Positions 13,728-15,674 of a DNA stretch of 15,674 nt are shown here, in pieces. This stretch comes from Rikenellaceae bacterium (GTDB lineage: Bacteria; Bacteroidota; Bacteroidia; Bacteroidales; UBA932): positions 1 to 15,674 of the forward strand of contig CAAGIL010000232.1 of the NCBI GenBank assembly GCA_900769905.1, written 5' to 3'. Position 1 is the first letter of the stretch; the number at the start of each line of letters is the position of its first letter. A program made the position numbers and the translations under genes. Below the pieces are notes generated by a model, which did not search any database, was not told the origin of the DNA, and saw only the letters and a program-made list of their open reading frames with translations.

Positions 13728-13748
13728 CAAAAAAGGAGCGTAACTTTG
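13717..13748 (+). promoter_or_regulatory. Promoter of the lipoprotein gene at 13777
   Basis: TTTG (13717-13720), a 20-bp spacer and TAACTTTG (13741-13748) match the Bacteroidetes consensus exactly. The leader to ATG 13777 would be about 25 nt, A-rich, without a Shine-Dalgarno site. Confidence 0.75.
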
Positions 13749-13776
13749 TGCCGCCAATAAACAACAGTTTTTAAAG

Positions 13777-14832
13777 ATGAGAAATATCAAATCATTGCTC
13801 GTGCTGGCGCTTGCCTCACTTATGGCAGTGTCCTGCTTCAAGGATCCCCAGAGAACGCCTGCAGAAAAGATTGCGTTCGACCCTGCTGTCTTTGCCAAGG
13901 AACTCAATACGGAATTTACTGAATTCAGCAGAAAGTACGTCAATAATATCCAGTATCTTGACGATTATTCCGGAATGGCAGTACTCGCCGGCACTTACGA
14001 AATCGGCGGCGTGGACCAGGAAATGAACATTTTCGCCATCAGGGACAACCAGGGCGAGGTGGACAAGATCATAATGCAGCCTGTGAACAACGACAACACC
14101 GCATTCTACTGGGACTATTTCACCTCCAATGCGGCAGCGCTCGGCTTCGGAGAGTTCATCAATGCCAAGTATTCCACCAGGGATGCCAATGGATACTGCA
14201 AGTCCATTGCGGAAGCGCGTGCCCTCGTGGAGAGTGTAGGTGCCTCCAATGTCATCGTGGTGCCTGTTTTCGATTATGTTCCAGGCAAAGTTCGCCTGCT
14301 GACTATGCTGGAAGGGCTGTATTTCGGCCTCATACTCCAGGACAGCTGGTTAACGGCCGATTACGAAATCCTGTACCGTTGGATAGGATTGCAGTTTGAT
14401 AACCTTTGCACGAATTACTATACCGTGTGCCGGGTGGACGAGGAAAAGAAAACCCTTTCCGTGGACTGGTCCAGGGACCTGCTCGGCAACGACTTCAGCA
14501 TTCTCGCTTCTTCCAATGCCGGCATAGTCAACTCTGTTGTCCTCACTCTGGACGAGAGTTCCCTCGAGGGCTGGGATGCGGTGCTTTCCGTCTTCAAGAA
14601 GTATGCTGAAGGTGAGAAAAAACTCGAACTCGGCTCATATTCAAAGTCTTACTACCAGCTTGGCGAGGAGAAGACGACATTCGACTCCGCTTCTGCGGCG
14701 GTGGCGTGGCTCACTGCCAACGGCCGTCCTTCCGAGGGCGAACTCGTGGTGGAATATGTGGTCGAATATATCAAAATCTCAATCGGTATGGGTGCTGACG
14801 CAATGACTGTCAGCATCGAAATGAGATCCTAG
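13777..14832 (+). CDS. Lipoprotein of unknown function
   Basis: This 351-residue protein starts with a clear SPII signal: MRNIKSLLVLALASLMAVSC, with lipidated Cys20. The mature part is acidic and mixed alpha/beta. I do not recognise the family. There are no catalytic motifs, repeats or further membrane helices apart from a mildly hydrophobic stretch near LLTMLEGLYFGLILQD (about 180-195). Features such as RDNQGEVDKIIMQPVNNDNT and a Ser/Glu-rich C-terminus suggest an outer-membrane or periplasmic protein. It has its own promoter and is not part of the galE-rsmE run. Its TAG stop sits in a CCTAGG palindrome shared with the stop of the convergent aminotransferase gene, leaving no room for a terminator. 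Confidence 0.85.
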   Translation: MRNIKSLLVLALASLMAVSCFKDPQRTPAEKIAFDPAVFAKELNTEFTEFSRKYVNNIQYLDDYSGMAVLAGTYEIGGVDQEMNIFAIRDNQGEVDKIIMQPVNNDNTAFYWDYFTSNAAALGFGEFINAKYSTRDANGYCKSIAEARALVESVGASNVIVVPVFDYVPGKVRLLTMLEGLYFGLILQDSWLTADYEILYRWIGLQFDNLCTNYYTVCRVDEEKKTLSVDWSRDLLGNDFSILASSNAGIVNSVVLTLDESSLEGWDAVLSVFKKYAEGEKKLELGSYSKSYYQLGEEKTTFDSASAAVAWLTANGRPSEGELVVEYVVEYIKISIGMGADAMTVSIEMRS

Positions 14833-15674
14833 GCAAGCAGGCCGGCGAGTATCCTGATGCCGTCTTCCATCCTGTCCTTGTCGAGGAAGGAGAAGTTCAG
14901 GCGCATCGTGTTGCGGTGGCTTCCGTCAGGATAGAAGAATGAGCCGGCAACGTAGGCGACTCCGGCGGAGAGAGCCCTGTCATAGAGCTTCACGCTGTCG
15001 ATATGTTCCGGGAGCGTCAGGAAGAGGAAAAGGCCGCCCTCGGGGTGGGTCCAGCTCACGCCTTCAGGCATATACTTTTCGAGAAGAGCAAGCATGTGGT
15101 CGCGTTTGTCGCGGTAGTATGCTATGCTCTTCTTGAGGTTTCTGTCCAGGGCTCCGCTGCTGAGGAACTCGGCGGCAATGTACTGGTCCAGCACCGGAGG
15201 GCAGAGGTCGAGCGACTGCTTGCACACGTAGATTTTGTCCAGCAGAGCCTCGTCTCCGATTATCCAGCCCAGCCTGAAGCCCGGTGCGAACACCTTGGAA
15301 AAGCTGCCCAGATGCAGGGTGCGCTCGGGTGCGAGGGAGTAGATGGTAGGCTGCTCCTCTCCGGAATAGCGCAGTTCGCGGTAAGGGCTGTCCTCCACTA
15401 TCAGGAAGCCGTATTTGCGGGAAAGTTCAATCAGCGCCTCCCTTTCCTCAAGGTTCATCGTCTCTCCGCTCGGGTTCTGGAAGTCCGGGATTACGTAGCA
15501 GAACTTCGCCCTTGCCAGAGTGGCGGCATCGACTCCGCACCCTGCCTCGACCCCGTGCCTGGTGTTGTTCCCGTGCCTGGTGTCGTCTACGCACCTGGTG
15601 TCGTTCCCATGCCCGGCCTCGACCCAGGATTTCATTGCCCTGATGTCGCAGCGGTAGCTCTTGAAGGACTGTAT
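14829..15674 (-). CDS. PLP-dependent aminotransferase (class I/II), 5'-truncated by the window edge
   Basis: The frame is open from the right edge to TAG 14829, 281 residues; the N-terminus lies outside. An ATG at 15635 falls within the gene and is not the real start. It is a fold-type I aminotransferase, closest by eye to the 2-aminoadipate/aromatic and MocR-like group: YVIPDFQNPSGE, VEDSPYREL, LGSFSKVFAPGFRLGW with the Schiff-base Lys, and a C-terminal MRLNFSFLD with the substrate-carboxylate Arg. The substrate cannot be told. Just before KFCYVIPDFQNP lies an odd stretch of five hexapeptides (VEAGHG, NDTRCV, DDTRHG, NNTRHG, VEAGCG) made by 18-bp tandem DNA repeats. The frame stays open through it and the downstream active-site motifs are intact. 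Confidence 0.88.
   Translation of the reverse strand: MQSFKSYRCDIRAMKSWVEAGHGNDTRCVDDTRHGNNTRHGVEAGCGVDAATLARAKFCYVIPDFQNPSGETMNLEEREALIELSRKYGFLIVEDSPYRELRYSGEEQPTIYSLAPERTLHLGSFSKVFAPGFRLGWIIGDEALLDKIYVCKQSLDLCPPVLDQYIAAEFLSSGALDRNLKKSIAYYRDKRDHMLALLEKYMPEGVSWTHPEGGLFLFLTLPEHIDSVKLYDRALSAGVAYVAGSFFYPDGSHRNTMRLNFSFLDKDRMEDGIRILAGLLA
15534..15623. repeat. Five 18-bp tandem repeats inside the aminotransferase gene
   Basis: The units start at 15534, 15552, 15570, 15588 and 15606. The middle three are close copies (CCCGTGCCTGGTGTCGTC and variants), and the outer two share a GCCTCGAC end. The period is a multiple of three, so copy-number change would not shift the frame. Confidence 0.8.

Overview
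The window looks like a chromosomal stretch of a Bacteroidota genome, most likely order Bacteroidales. The signs are Bacteroidetes-type promoters (TTTG, a 19-20 bp spacer, then TAnnTTTG), weak or absent Shine-Dalgarno sites, SPII lipoproteins with short leaders, a membrane TPR-AraC regulator, a FeoA-FeoB fusion, and a small Smr protein with an N-terminal tail. Housekeeping genes are GC-rich. The accessory stretches around 850-1120, 2220-2520 and 4700-4850 are clearly more AT-rich. No rRNA, insertion sequence, transposase or CRISPR array was seen.

Left part (1-2525), accessory in character: a 3'-truncated ORF6N-domain gene (minus) runs off the left edge. Behind its promoter lie four CGGCTCAA boxes arranged as inverted repeats, a direct repeat, and a degraded DUF3791-like coding fragment. 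Next comes a two-gene minus-strand unit, a YgbA_NO family protein and an Smr-domain protein.

Middle left (2526-5400): a minus-strand cluster of an unlisted 46-codon peptide gene, a fimbrillin-like surface lipoprotein, and a one-protein membrane sensor-regulator (TPR, transmembrane helix, AraC HTH). This is the best candidate here for a little-described system. Between it and the next genes (about 5474-6096) is a four-copy, 114-bp tandem array. It is flanked by two copies of a roughly 60-bp sequence that includes the 3' end of queH.

Middle (6066-9162): feoAB and queH are transcribed leftwards, 3 bases apart, joining ferrous iron uptake to an iron-sulfur queuosine enzyme. A tRNA-Leu(GAG) with its own promoter and terminator diverges from feoAB.

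Right part (9416-14832): folE appears to be transcribed from a promoter that overlaps the tRNA terminator and may make a leaderless mRNA. It is followed by a compact galE - metallophosphoesterase - radA - rsmE run, then a separately promoted lipoprotein of unknown function. That lipoprotein gene converges on a 5'-truncated aminotransferase gene, sharing overlapping stop codons in a CCTAGG palindrome. The aminotransferase carries an unusual run of 18-bp tandem repeats.

folE (first step of the 7-deazaguanine pathway) and queH (last step of queuosine synthesis) bracket feoAB and the tRNA. Whether this is functional grouping or chance cannot be decided from the window.
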